Origin: Cardiobacterium hominis
Lineage (GTDB): Bacteria > Pseudomonadota > Gammaproteobacteria > Cardiobacteriales > Cardiobacteriaceae
Reading direction: 5' to 3'
Assembly: GCF_900637305.1 (NCBI RefSeq)
Contig: NZ_LR134365.1
Location: forward strand, 1,852,501-1,916,500
DNA: 64,000 bases
A model generated the notes under the pieces. That model was not told the origin of the DNA. It worked only from the letters and a program-made list of their open reading frames with translations, and did no database searches. Every line of letters starts with the position of its first letter. Within the stretch, counting starts at the first letter, position 1. The translations under genes and the position numbers were made by a program. This document shows positions 53,447 through 61,608 of this stretch, in pieces.

Positions 53447-54214
53447 ATGAAAAAGCACGCCATTGGATTCATCATCCTCAATGCCCTTCTGCTCACCGCC
53501 TGCGGTGGCGACAAAGACCAGAACGACCGCCTGCCCTACGACCCGTCCCGCCCGCAAACCGACAATAACATCGACTACAGCAAGGCCTACCACGGCACGG
53601 GCTATGCCGTGTCCAGCCGTAGCAGCACCATCAACACCCGCCGCCCCGCGCAAACCCTGAACAGCAACAGCCTCGATACCGTGCGCATTGACGGCAATCG
53701 CCTGCCCGCGCGCCAAGTGGGCATATACACCAGCGGTGTGCCGCGTCTGCGTGCGAACACGCCCATCACCGTTGAAGGCGTCAGCTACAAAAACTTCCTC
53801 ATCAGCGGCGAGCACTACCAAAACAGCCGCTTTGGCTACATCACCCGCGACAACACCGACTATATCTTCAGCCAGGGCGCGCTGACGCAAAACATGCCCA
53901 GCACCGGCATCGCCCGTTACGACGGCGAAGCCATCGTTGGCCGCAACGGGCAGACAGACGCGGCTGACGCCAAATTCATCGTCGGCTTTGGCAGCCGTAG
54001 CCTCTCCGGCCGCATCATCCCGCTGCGTGACAGCAAAGTCGCCTTCAACGAGGTGAACTTCAATGCCAGCATTGATGGCAACAGCTTCTACAACAACGGA
54101 TTAAGCGTCGGCACTAACGGCAACTTCTACGGTGACAACGCCCGCGAACTGGGCGGCGTCTTCTACGACAACAACCAGGAACTGCGCGGCAGCTTCGGCG
54201 CGACCCGCCGCTGA
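53447..54214 (+). CDS. TbpB-like barrel surface lipoprotein (tandem copy 2)
   Basis: This 255-residue paralogue of the preceding gene has lipobox LLLTAC (Cys19), a polar linker, and aligned segments NSRFGYITRDNTDYIFSQGA, LTQNMPSTGIARYDGEA and GNFYGDNARELGGVFYDNN ending GSFGATRR. Similarity is strongest in the C-terminal barrel. The N-terminal half diverges, as expected if ligand specificity differs or immune selection acts. It has its own promoter and terminator. Confidence 0.75.
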   Translation: MKKHAIGFIILNALLLTACGGDKDQNDRLPYDPSRPQTDNNIDYSKAYHGTGYAVSSRSSTINTRRPAQTLNSNSLDTVRIDGNRLPARQVGIYTSGVPRLRANTPITVEGVSYKNFLISGEHYQNSRFGYITRDNTDYIFSQGALTQNMPSTGIARYDGEAIVGRNGQTDAADAKFIVGFGSRSLSGRIIPLRDSKVAFNEVNFNASIDGNSFYNNGLSVGTNGNFYGDNARELGGVFYDNNQELRGSFGATRR

Positions 54215-54227
54215 TGTTGCGCACATG

Positions 54228-54255
54228 AAAAAGGGCTGCAATTGCAGCCCTTTTT
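54228..54255 (+). terminator. Terminator after lipoprotein 2
   Basis: A perfect 28-bp palindrome (AAAAAGGGCTGCAA / TTGCAGCCCTTTTT) lies 13 nt after the stop. Its stem core AAGGGCTGC is shared with the terminator at 53315. Confidence 0.88.
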
Positions 54256-54493
54256 GTTGCGCCCCTGACAGCGCCCGCCGCACAACGAATCAGACTCCGC
54301 CCCGTATTACCAGCCATATGCCTTCCAATAGGCGCGTCAATAAGCGCGAAATTGCATTGTCCCTCAAGGCTTAGGCGCAAGGTGTGCATTTTCCGCTAGC
54401 ATCCTCAAAAAATTAGCGCTACATTAACATTCATGCGCAGGAATTCACAATTTCTCACGCGCATTCCTCAAAATCCACACAAAAGGCAACATC

Positions 54494-55384
54494 ATGAAAT
54501 CTCTGAAACTGAAATCTCTGGCTGCGGCCACTTTGTTCGCTTGTTGTGCAGGCAGTGCCTGGGCGGATGGCATTGGCGCCTCGCTCCTGACGCAGCAGCA
54601 TCCGTTTTATATTGAACTGGCTGATGCGATGAAAGCCGAGGCAAAAGCGCAGAATGTGCCGCTGGAAGTCGCCATTGCCAACCAGGATTTGAGCAAGCAG
54701 CTCGCCGATATTGAAGACATGATCGTCAAGGGTGTGAACGTGCTGGTGATTTCGCCGGTCGATAGCAAGGGCGTGCTGCCTGCCATCAAGAAGGCGCAAG
54801 ATGCGGGCATCAAGGTCATCACCGTGGACATTCCCGCCGAGGGCATTGAAGTACTGTCTTATGTAGGCACTGACAACTACAAGGGCGGCGAGAAAGCGGG
54901 CGAGCTGATGGCGAAGGTGCTGAACAACAAGGGCGAGGTCGCCATCATCAATTATCCGACGGTGCAATCTGTCGTCTCGCGTATTGACGGCTTCAAGAAA
55001 GCGCTGGAATCGCATCCTGATGTGAAAATTGTCGCCGAACAAACCGGCATTACCCGCGCCGAAGCGCTTGCCGCCGCACAAAATATGCTGCAAGCCAACC
55101 CCGATATCGACGGCATTTTCGGCTTTGGCGACGATGCCGCGCTGGCGGCCGCCGTTGCGGTGAAATCCGCCAATATGCAGGACAAGGTTAAGGTCATCGG
55201 TTTTGACGGCATGAAGGAAGCGCGCGACGCCGTCGATAGCGATCCGGTCATGGTCGGCGTTATCCGTCAGTTCCCTGACCAGATGGGCAAACAGGCGATA
55301 GATACGGCGGTTGCGGTCATGAAGGGCGAGAAGGTCCCGGCAGAGCAGCCGATCGAACCGGGTGTGTACACCGGCAAAGAGTAA
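54494..55384 (+). CDS. Sugar ABC transporter substrate-binding protein (RbsB-like)
   Basis: This 296-residue periplasmic protein of the ribose-type (Peripl_BP_4) family has a signal peptide ending AGSAWA. It has GASLLTQQHPFYIELADAMK, VISPVDSKGVLPAIKKAQ, VTVDIPAEG, YVGTDNYKGGEKAGE and VIGFDGMKEARDAVD. The paired domains and interdomain Asp residues fit pentose or ketohexose binding. The ligand cannot be fixed from sequence. It is first of four genes with an ATPase, a permease and a PfkB kinase. Confidence 0.88.
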   Translation: MKSLKLKSLAAATLFACCAGSAWADGIGASLLTQQHPFYIELADAMKAEAKAQNVPLEVAIANQDLSKQLADIEDMIVKGVNVLVISPVDSKGVLPAIKKAQDAGIKVITVDIPAEGIEVLSYVGTDNYKGGEKAGELMAKVLNNKGEVAIINYPTVQSVVSRIDGFKKALESHPDVKIVAEQTGITRAEALAAAQNMLQANPDIDGIFGFGDDAALAAAVAVKSANMQDKVKVIGFDGMKEARDAVDSDPVMVGVIRQFPDQMGKQAIDTAVAVMKGEKVPAEQPIEPGVYTGKE

Positions 55385-55390
55385 GCAGCC

Positions 55391-56917
55391 ATGACTGCCG
55401 CGGTTGATGATGCCCTGCTGCAATTACGCGGCATCGGCAAAGTTTTCACCGGCGTCGCCGCCCTGCGCGACATCAATCTCACCGTGCGCGCCGGGCAGGT
55501 ACATACCCTGCTCGGCGAGAACGGCGCGGGTAAATCGACGCTGATCAAAATTCTCGCCGGAGTGCATCAGCCATCCGGCGGCAGCATGACGCTCGACGGC
55601 GCGCCCTATGCGCCTGCAAGCCCGCGCGAGGCGGCTGCGCGCGGCATCGCCGTCGTCTTTCAGGAGCTTAGCCTGTGCAACAACCTCACCGTCGCCGAAA
55701 ACATCCTCGCCACGCGCGAACCGGCGCGCTACGGCTTCATTAACCGCAAAGCGTTGTACCGCCGCGCGCGGCAACTGGTGGATGAATTGCAACTGCCGGT
55801 GGACGTGGAGGCGCGCGTCGCCGACCTCTCCATCGCGCAGCGGCAGTTGGTGGAAATCGCCAAAGGGCTGAGCCATGAGGCAAAAGTCGTCATCCTGGAC
55901 GAACCCACCTCCTCACTCTCCGACGCCGAAGCGGAAATGCTCTTTGCCATCATCGCCCGCCTGAAAGCGGCGGGCAAAGCGGTTATCTACATCTCGCACC
56001 GTATGGAAGAAATCATGCGGCTGTCCGACGAAATCACCGTCATGCGCGATGGCCAGTACATCACCACCCTGCCGCGCCACGAAACCACCGTCGAAGAACT
56101 GATCCGGCTGATGGTCGGGCGGCGCATGGACCAAATGTACCCGCCGCGCCTGCCGCAAACCCCGCCGCCGGACGCCGCCCCGCCCGCGCTGGAAGTCCGC
56201 GCGCTGACCCATACGCGCGCCTTTCGCGACGTCTCCTTTGCCGTGCATCCCGGCGAAATCCTTGGCTTCTTCGGCCTCGTGGGCGCGGGGCGCTCCGAAG
56301 TGATGAATGCCGTCTTCGGCATGCTGCCCGCGCACGGTGAAGTCCGGCTGGACGATGAAAGCGTGCGCATCCGCCATCCCGCCGACGCCATCCATTACGG
56401 CATCGGCTTCGTTACCGAAAACCGCAAAGAACAAGGCTTGGTACTTGCCCACAGCGTGCGCCGCAACACCAGCATGGCCGCGCTCAAGCGCTTCGCCGCG
56501 CGCTTTGGCTTCCTCCGCTTCGCCGCCGAACGCGCTGCCGCAGAAGCGGACGTTGCCCGCCTCGCCGTACGCACCGCCTCCATCGAAGCCGCCGCCGAAA
56601 CCCTCTCCGGCGGCAACCAGCAAAAAGTCGTGCTGGCAAAATGGCTCGGCACCTACCCGCACGTCCTCATCCTCGACGAACCGACGCGCGGCGTGGACGT
56701 CGGCGCCAAATTTGAAATCTATCGCATCATCCGCCAGCTCGCCGCCGAAGGGACCGCCATCCTCCTCGTCTCCTCCGAACTGCCGGAATTGCTCGGCCTC
56801 TCCGACCGCATCGTCGTCATGCACGAAGGCCGCGTCAATGCGACCCTCGCCCCCGCCGACTTCAACCCGCAAACCATTATGGCCGCCGCCACAGGACAAC
56901 ACCATGCCCACGCCTGA
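55391..56917 (+). CDS. Sugar ABC transporter ATP-binding protein (RbsA-like, two ABC domains)
   Basis: This 508-residue duplicated ATPase has a first Walker A LLGENGAGKSTLIKIL with signature LSIAQRQLVEIAKG and VVILDEPTSSLSD. A degenerate second nucleotide site (FFGLVGAGRSEVMNAV) is typical of the RbsA/MglA class, with second signature LSGGNQQKVVLAKWL and LILDEPTRGVDVG. It starts 6 nt after the binding-protein gene and overlaps the permease gene by 14 nt. Confidence 0.92.
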   Translation: MTAAVDDALLQLRGIGKVFTGVAALRDINLTVRAGQVHTLLGENGAGKSTLIKILAGVHQPSGGSMTLDGAPYAPASPREAAARGIAVVFQELSLCNNLTVAENILATREPARYGFINRKALYRRARQLVDELQLPVDVEARVADLSIAQRQLVEIAKGLSHEAKVVILDEPTSSLSDAEAEMLFAIIARLKAAGKAVIYISHRMEEIMRLSDEITVMRDGQYITTLPRHETTVEELIRLMVGRRMDQMYPPRLPQTPPPDAAPPALEVRALTHTRAFRDVSFAVHPGEILGFFGLVGAGRSEVMNAVFGMLPAHGEVRLDDESVRIRHPADAIHYGIGFVTENRKEQGLVLAHSVRRNTSMAALKRFAARFGFLRFAAERAAAEADVARLAVRTASIEAAAETLSGGNQQKVVLAKWLGTYPHVLILDEPTRGVDVGAKFEIYRIIRQLAAEGTAILLVSSELPELLGLSDRIVVMHEGRVNATLAPADFNPQTIMAAATGQHHAHA

Positions 56918-57863
56918 CCGCCCCCTCATCCGCCATCCGCTCCTGCGCCAATACGGCGGCATCGTCATCGCCCTCATCATCCTCTGCACCGTTTTTACCA
57001 TTGCCAACAGCCGCTTCCTCTCGCTGGCAAACTTCATGAACATCTTCCAGCAAGTCGCGGTCGTCGCCATTGCCGCCTTCGGCATGACCTGGGTCATCCT
57101 GCTCGGCGAAATCGACCTCTCCGTCGGCTCCATCATTGCCGTCGCGGGAATGGTCGGCGCACAAAGCCTCGCCCTCGGCACCGGATTTCCCGCCGCATTG
57201 CTCATTACCATCATCGCCGGTGCCATCCTCGGCGCCGTGAACGGCCTGCTCACCGCCCGCCTGCTCCTGCCCTCGTTTATCGTCACCGTCGCCACCATGA
57301 GCATCTACCGCGGCCTCGTCAGCCTGCCGACCGGCGGCGCACCCCTGATGATCAGCGACCCCAACTGGCAGGCGATAGGCGCAAGCCACTTCCTCGGCGT
57401 ACCGCTCATCATCTGGATACTGCTCGTCCTCTTTCTCGCCAACCACATCGCCCTCTCCATGACCGTCTTCGGGCGGGAAACCTACCTCACCGGCGGCAAC
57501 CGCGAAGCCGCGCTCTACTCCGGCATCCGGGTGAACCGCATCAAAATCATCATCTTCACCCTCTCCGGCGTGATGTCCGCCATCGCGGGCATCCTCCTCT
57601 CCTCGCGCCTTTACTCGGCGCAAACCAACGCAGGACTTAGCTACGAACTCGACGCCATCGCCGCCGCCGTCCTGGGCGGTACCAGCCTCTCCGGCGGCGT
57701 CGGCACCATGCCGGGCACCCTCATCGGCGCACTCATCATCGGCGTGCTCAACAACGGCATGAACATGCTCTCCGTCCCCTACTTCTACCAGCTCATCGTC
57801 AAAGGCGTGGTCATCATCATCGCCGTCTGGCTGGACGTGCGCGCCAAACGGCGGAAAGACTGA
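56904..57863 (+). CDS. Sugar ABC transporter permease (RbsC-like)
   Basis: This 319-residue BPD_transp_2 permease has about eight to ten helices. Characteristic motifs are GMTWVILLGEIDLSVGSI, LPSFIVTVATMSIYRGL, LTGGNREAALYSGI and AIAAAVLGGTSLSGGVG. The ATG at 56904 lies within the ATPase gene end, and the longer upstream frame runs through that gene in another register. It completes the importer. Confidence 0.92.
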   Translation: MPTPDRPLIRHPLLRQYGGIVIALIILCTVFTIANSRFLSLANFMNIFQQVAVVAIAAFGMTWVILLGEIDLSVGSIIAVAGMVGAQSLALGTGFPAALLITIIAGAILGAVNGLLTARLLLPSFIVTVATMSIYRGLVSLPTGGAPLMISDPNWQAIGASHFLGVPLIIWILLVLFLANHIALSMTVFGRETYLTGGNREAALYSGIRVNRIKIIIFTLSGVMSAIAGILLSSRLYSAQTNAGLSYELDAIAAAVLGGTSLSGGVGTMPGTLIGALIIGVLNNGMNMLSVPYFYQLIVKGVVIIIAVWLDVRAKRRKD

Positions 57864-57897
57864 CAAACCACCACGACAACCCAAGCGAGGCACAAGC

Positions 57898-58842
57898 ATG
57901 AAAAAAATCCTCACCATCGGCGAAATCCTCGTCGAAATCGTCGCCAGCAGCAAAGGCGACGGCTTCCTCGAAGCCCAACCGCTCACCGGCCCCTACCCCT
58001 CCGGCGCGCCCGCCATCTTCATCGACCAAGTCGGCAAACTGGGCGCGCCCTGCGCCATCATCTCGCGCGTCGGCGATGACGACTTCGGCACCCTCAACCT
58101 GCGCCGCCTGCAACAAGACGGCGTGGATACCAGCGGCATCACCGTCGCCCCCGGCGAAAGCACCGGCAGCGCCTTCGTCCGCTACCGCGAAGACGGCAGC
58201 CGCCGCTTCGTCTTCAACATCGCGCACAGCGCCTGTGGCCGCCTCGAAAAGACCCAGGCCGCCGCTGATCTCATCCACGAATGCAGCCACCTGCACCTCA
58301 TGGGCAGCGCCTTGGCCGCCCCCGGTATGCGGGCACTCGCCCTGCACGCCTTGCAACACATCAAGGCGCGTGGCGGCAGCGTCTCCTTCGATCCCAACCT
58401 GCGCCGCGAACTGCTCGGCGCACCCGGCCTGCACGAAGCGCTCCAACAAACCCTCGCCGCGACCGACATCTTCCTGCCCTCCGGTGACGAACTTTATCTT
58501 TTCACCACTGCACAAAACGAAAGCGATGCCATCGCCGAACTGCTCGCGCGCGGCATCAAAGAAATCCTGCTCAAACGCGGCGAACAAGGCGCAAGCCATT
58601 ACAGCGCGGACGACCGCCTCGATGCCGCGCCAATCGCCGTGCGCGAAGACGACCCGACCGGCGCGGGCGACAGCTTCGGCGGCGCCTACATCGCCCTACG
58701 TCTGAACGGCCACGATGCAGCCAGCGCCCTGCGCTACGCCAACGCCGCCGGCGCCCGCGCCGTTACCCGCATCGGCCCGATGGAGGGCACCTCTACCTTG
58801 GCAGAGCTGGATGCGCTGCTCATCGCCCATAAAAACAACTAG
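57898..58842 (+). CDS. PfkB-family sugar kinase
   Basis: This 314-residue ribokinase-fold kinase has MKKILTIGEILVEIVASS, the substrate region GPYPSGAPAIFIDQVGKLG, RVGDDDFG, FDPNLRREL and the catalytic DDPTGAGDSFGGAYIA. The N-terminal pattern resembles tagatose kinases more than ribokinase, so a ketohexose such as tagatose is possible, but this is inference. It lies 34 nt after the permease and probably phosphorylates the imported sugar. Its TAG stop is the first TA(G) of the MITE-like element that follows. Confidence 0.85.
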   Translation: MKKILTIGEILVEIVASSKGDGFLEAQPLTGPYPSGAPAIFIDQVGKLGAPCAIISRVGDDDFGTLNLRRLQQDGVDTSGITVAPGESTGSAFVRYREDGSRRFVFNIAHSACGRLEKTQAAADLIHECSHLHLMGSALAAPGMRALALHALQHIKARGGSVSFDPNLRRELLGAPGLHEALQQTLAATDIFLPSGDELYLFTTAQNESDAIAELLARGIKEILLKRGEQGASHYSADDRLDAAPIAVREDDPTGAGDSFGGAYIALRLNGHDAASALRYANAAGARAVTRIGPMEGTSTLAELDALLIAHKNN

Positions 58843-59037
58843 GGGCTGTTTGCAATTTGAGTCTCCCTCATTCAAAACGAGATAGTCCTCAAACGTATGT
58901 TGTCATGCGAAATTTGTTTAACCCTGCCCTCACCCCAACCCCTCTCTCACTGCGTGAGCTGTTCCAGTCCCAGAGGGACAAGCATTGCTCGCGTAGCGAG
59001 AGAGGGGCTTATCCACGGAAATGCAAACAGCCTCTAG
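58839..59037. repeat. MITE-like element, well-preserved single unit
   Basis: The left terminus CTAGGGGCTGTTTGCAATTT and the right terminus, read in reverse, CTAGAGGCTGTTTGCATTTC match over most of 20 bp and both abut TA. The 199-bp interior holds GAGCTGTTCCAGTCCCAGAG, CATTGCTCGCGTAGCGAGAG and no gene. This is the best reference copy in the window. Its left end provides the pfkB stop codon. Confidence 0.85.
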
Positions 59038-59078
59038 TGTTTCCAGCAAATAAAGACAAGTAAACGGACTGAAAACTT

Positions 59079-59122
59079 AAAAGCCGCCTGCAACCGTAAC
59101 AGCGGTTGCAGGCGGCTTTTTT
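59079..59122. terminator. Strong bidirectional terminator
   Basis: It has an 18-bp stem AAAAGCCGCCTGCAACCG / CGGTTGCAGGCGGCTTTT with a TAACAG loop. It separates the sugar operon and repeat from the convergent vapC gene. Confidence 0.9.
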
Positions 59123-59143
59123 ATTTCCGCTTATTTCCGCGCG

Positions 59144-59566
59144 TTATACGGAAAACGGGTTCAGCAGTGGCACTTGCAGCGCGGCGAAATCGCGGGTGTT
59201 GCGCGTGACCAAGGTGAGGCCGTGGCGAATGGCACAGGCGGCAATGAGCGCGTCGTTATAAGGACGCTGGTCGGGGACGTGCAGGCGGGCGCAAATGCGG
59301 GCGGTATGGGCATCTATCGGCAGGATGCGCGTGCCGAAGGTCGGCAGCACGGTGTCGTTCAGCCAATTTTCCAGGCGCAGAAATTGTGCTTCGTCGCCGC
59401 GATGCTGCACGCGCAAAATGCCCTGTTCGATTTCCAGCAAGGTGATGACACAGAGGTGGCAGCGGTCAAAATCAATGGATTGCACCCAGCGCGCGAGCGC
59501 CGGGTCTGCCCGCCCCTGGCTGATTTTGCGGATTTCCGACAGGATGTTGGTATCCAGCAGAAACAT
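59144..59566 (-). CDS. vapC: VapC-type PIN-domain toxin
   Basis: This 140-residue PIN-domain RNase has the acidic metal site visible as Asp5 (FLLDTNILSEI), Glu in VITLLEIEQG, Asp in YNDALIAACAI and Asp in VTRNTRDFAAL. The family cleaves tRNA or rRNA when free of antitoxin. The start overlaps the stop of the antitoxin by 1 nt (TGATG), the usual antitoxin-first order. All four acidic residues look intact. Confidence 0.92.
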   Translation of the reverse strand: MFLLDTNILSEIRKISQGRADPALARWVQSIDFDRCHLCVITLLEIEQGILRVQHRGDEAQFLRLENWLNDTVLPTFGTRILPIDAHTARICARLHVPDQRPYNDALIAACAIRHGLTLVTRNTRDFAALQVPLLNPFSV

Positions 59567-59811
59567 CAGAACAGCTCCTCGCGATCGGCAATGATGCAGC
59601 GGGGAAATTCCACTTCGATCCAGTCCGATTCGGGGTCACACAGTTTTTCTGCCAGGCTTGGTTTGCCTTCCTGTAACGCCCGGTAAGCGGCGTAGTTCAT
59701 CAACACGTAGGCGGGTTCGCCGCGGTCGGTAATGCACACGGGGGCGGTATCGCTCATGTTTTTCGCTTTGGCGACGTTTTGGTTAAATTCGCGGCTGCTG
59801 ATGGTTTGCAT
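59566..59811 (-). CDS. Phd/YefM-family antitoxin
   Basis: This 81-residue antitoxin has an N-terminal DNA-binding/dimerisation part of the Phd type (MQTISSREFNQNVAKAKNM, ICITDRGEPAYVLMNYAAY in family pattern). The acidic C-terminal tail (CDPESDWIEVEFPR) would wrap the toxin. It precedes vapC, shares a base with it, and is expressed from the promoter at 59847. Autoregulation is expected from the family but no operator was defined. Confidence 0.9.
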   Translation of the reverse strand: MQTISSREFNQNVAKAKNMSDTAPVCITDRGEPAYVLMNYAAYRALQEGKPSLAEKLCDPESDWIEVEFPRCIIADREELF

Positions 59812-59846
59812 GATGGTTCTCCGTTTGGTTGTAGCAACGTGTACGC

Positions 59847-59875
59847 ATTGTAGGCGGCGGGCGCGCTGGAGGCAA
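59847..59875 (-). promoter_or_regulatory. Promoter of the antitoxin-toxin pair
   Basis: On the minus strand TTGCCT, a 17-bp GC-rich spacer and TACAAT (one base from consensus) end 35 nt before the antitoxin ATG. The antitoxin site is ACGGAGAACCATC. Confidence 0.65.
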
Positions 59876-59894
59876 GGCGGCGCGGCAATCGTTC

Positions 59895-61514
59895 CTACTT
59901 CCGGCAGCCGGCTAGCAGATCCAGTTCTTTCTGGTAAATGCTGCCGCCGGTTTGTACGTCAAACAGGCCGAGATAGGTATGGAAGACGTTATCCTGCGAA
60001 TATTCGCCGCTGCTGGCGCGCTGGTGCAGGCAGTTGCCATCAACCGCCCCGTCCTGCCGCCAGGCGTCGGAGAGCCACAACATCATCGGCACCCGCGTCT
60101 GTTCGGCCGGAGCGACGCTGTAGGGTGTGCTGTGCAGGTAGATGCCGTTTTCGCCGAGCGATTCGCCGTGGTCGGATACGTAGAACACGCTGCTTTTCCA
60201 GTCTTTTTCGCGCGCAAGCCGCGCAATCACCCGCTCGATGAAGCCGTCCACGTAGCGGATAGTGTTGTCGTAGGTGTTGGTGATTTCTTCGCGGCTGCAT
60301 TGTTGGATTTGTTTGGTGTCGCAGGTCGGGGTGTAAGCGCGGTATTCCGGGGTGTAGCGCTGGTAGTAGGTCGGGCCGTGGCTGCCGATGGTGTGCAGGA
60401 TGATGACGGTATCTTGCGCGCCTGCGAGCGGTTGTTCGATGTCTTGCAGGAGGATGTCGTCGAGGCATTCGCCGTCCGTGCAGTAGGCGGGCAGGTTCAG
60501 CGCGGTCATGTCGTGGTATTCGATGTTGGCGCAGGCACCCTTGCAGCCGGTGTCGTTGTCGTACCAGACGACGCGTACCCCGGCGCGTTGCAGGATGTCA
60601 AGCAGGTTGTCGCGGCGGCTGGCGATATCGACGTCAAAAGTCGCGCGCGGCTGTTCGGAGAGCATGCAGGGCACGGAGTAAGCGGTGTAGGTGCCGCAGC
60701 TGCTCACTTGCGGGTAGTTGATGATTTCTGCGCCGCGCGCCGCGAGCTTTGGCGTGGTCTGGCGCGCGTAGCCGTTCAGCCCCCAGTTTTGCGCGCGTGT
60801 CGCCTCGCCGATGATAAAGACGCTCACCCGCCGCTGCGGGTCGGTTTTTTGCTGATGTGCATCGGCGGCGACGGTCTCATAAGGACGGTTGGCGCGGCGC
60901 TGGTGCTTGATTTTGCTGATGCTGGCGACGATGAAGTTGGTCGGCACGATGAGGTGCGGGATGTCGTGGTTGTTGCGGCCGTAGGCGGCGTAATCCTGGT
61001 AGTAAAGGCGGGCAATGAGCGCGAGCAGCAGCAGCGAAAGCAGCACCGCACCGAGGCGCAGCGCCAGTTCGCGCCACCAGCGGCGGTAAACGACGCGCAC
61101 GCGCAAGTAAAGGAGCGCCGGAACGACTCCGAGTGCGAGCAGCCAGAGGGCATACGGCACGGTCAGCAGTTTGGCGCTTTCGGCGGGGGTGGTTATCAGC
61201 ACGTTGGTGAGCATGGCGCGGTCGAAATAGACGCCGAGGAAGATGACGGAATAGCTGACCGCCGCCGACAGCAGCAGAATCAGCGGGATGATGAGTTTGT
61301 GCAGATACGGCAGGAGCAGCAGGTGGAAGATGATGTTCAGGCAGAGAAAGATAAACAGCGGCACGCTCCAGAGGAATGTGCCGTCGCCGCCTGCGCTACG
61401 CCACGCCTGCCAGATGGTGCGGAAGAAGCCGTAGTTGAGCAAGGTGAAAAATAGCGCCAAGAGGAGCGCGAGGCGCGTGGCGGAAAGCTGCCAGCGGCCG
61501 GTGAGTAAGTGCAT
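59895..61514 (-). CDS. eptA: EptA-like lipid A phosphoethanolamine transferase
   Basis: This inner-membrane enzyme transfers phosphoethanolamine from phosphatidylethanolamine to lipid A, which lowers susceptibility to cationic peptides. The 539 residues comprise five N-terminal helices (within 1-170) and a periplasmic sulfatase-fold domain. Visible zinc and catalytic residues are Glu237 in FIIGEATRAQNWG, the nucleophile Thr277 in SSCGTYTAYSVPCM, and Asp-His in FYVSDHGESLGENG. Several Cys pairs (TGCKGAC, CTDGEC) fit disulfides. It is a lone gene, so regulation is not visible. Confidence 0.92.
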   Translation of the reverse strand: MHLLTGRWQLSATRLALLLALFFTLLNYGFFRTIWQAWRSAGGDGTFLWSVPLFIFLCLNIIFHLLLLPYLHKLIIPLILLLSAAVSYSVIFLGVYFDRAMLTNVLITTPAESAKLLTVPYALWLLALGVVPALLYLRVRVVYRRWWRELALRLGAVLLSLLLLALIARLYYQDYAAYGRNNHDIPHLIVPTNFIVASISKIKHQRRANRPYETVAADAHQQKTDPQRRVSVFIIGEATRAQNWGLNGYARQTTPKLAARGAEIINYPQVSSCGTYTAYSVPCMLSEQPRATFDVDIASRRDNLLDILQRAGVRVVWYDNDTGCKGACANIEYHDMTALNLPAYCTDGECLDDILLQDIEQPLAGAQDTVIILHTIGSHGPTYYQRYTPEYRAYTPTCDTKQIQQCSREEITNTYDNTIRYVDGFIERVIARLAREKDWKSSVFYVSDHGESLGENGIYLHSTPYSVAPAEQTRVPMMLWLSDAWRQDGAVDGNCLHQRASSGEYSQDNVFHTYLGLFDVQTGGSIYQKELDLLAGCRK

Positions 61515-61563
61515 GGGGGAATGTCCTTATGTGAGGGAATCGCCGGGCAGTCCGCACGGCCAG

Positions 61564-61589
61564 AAAAAGCCGGTTTGAAACCGGCTTTT
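61564..61589 (-). terminator. Terminator of asd
   Basis: AAAAGCCGGTTT / AAACCGGCTTTT, followed on the minus strand by an additional T, lies 20 nt beyond the asd stop. Confidence 0.88.
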
Positions 61590-61608
61590 GTGTGGGCAAG
61601 GCGTTTGT

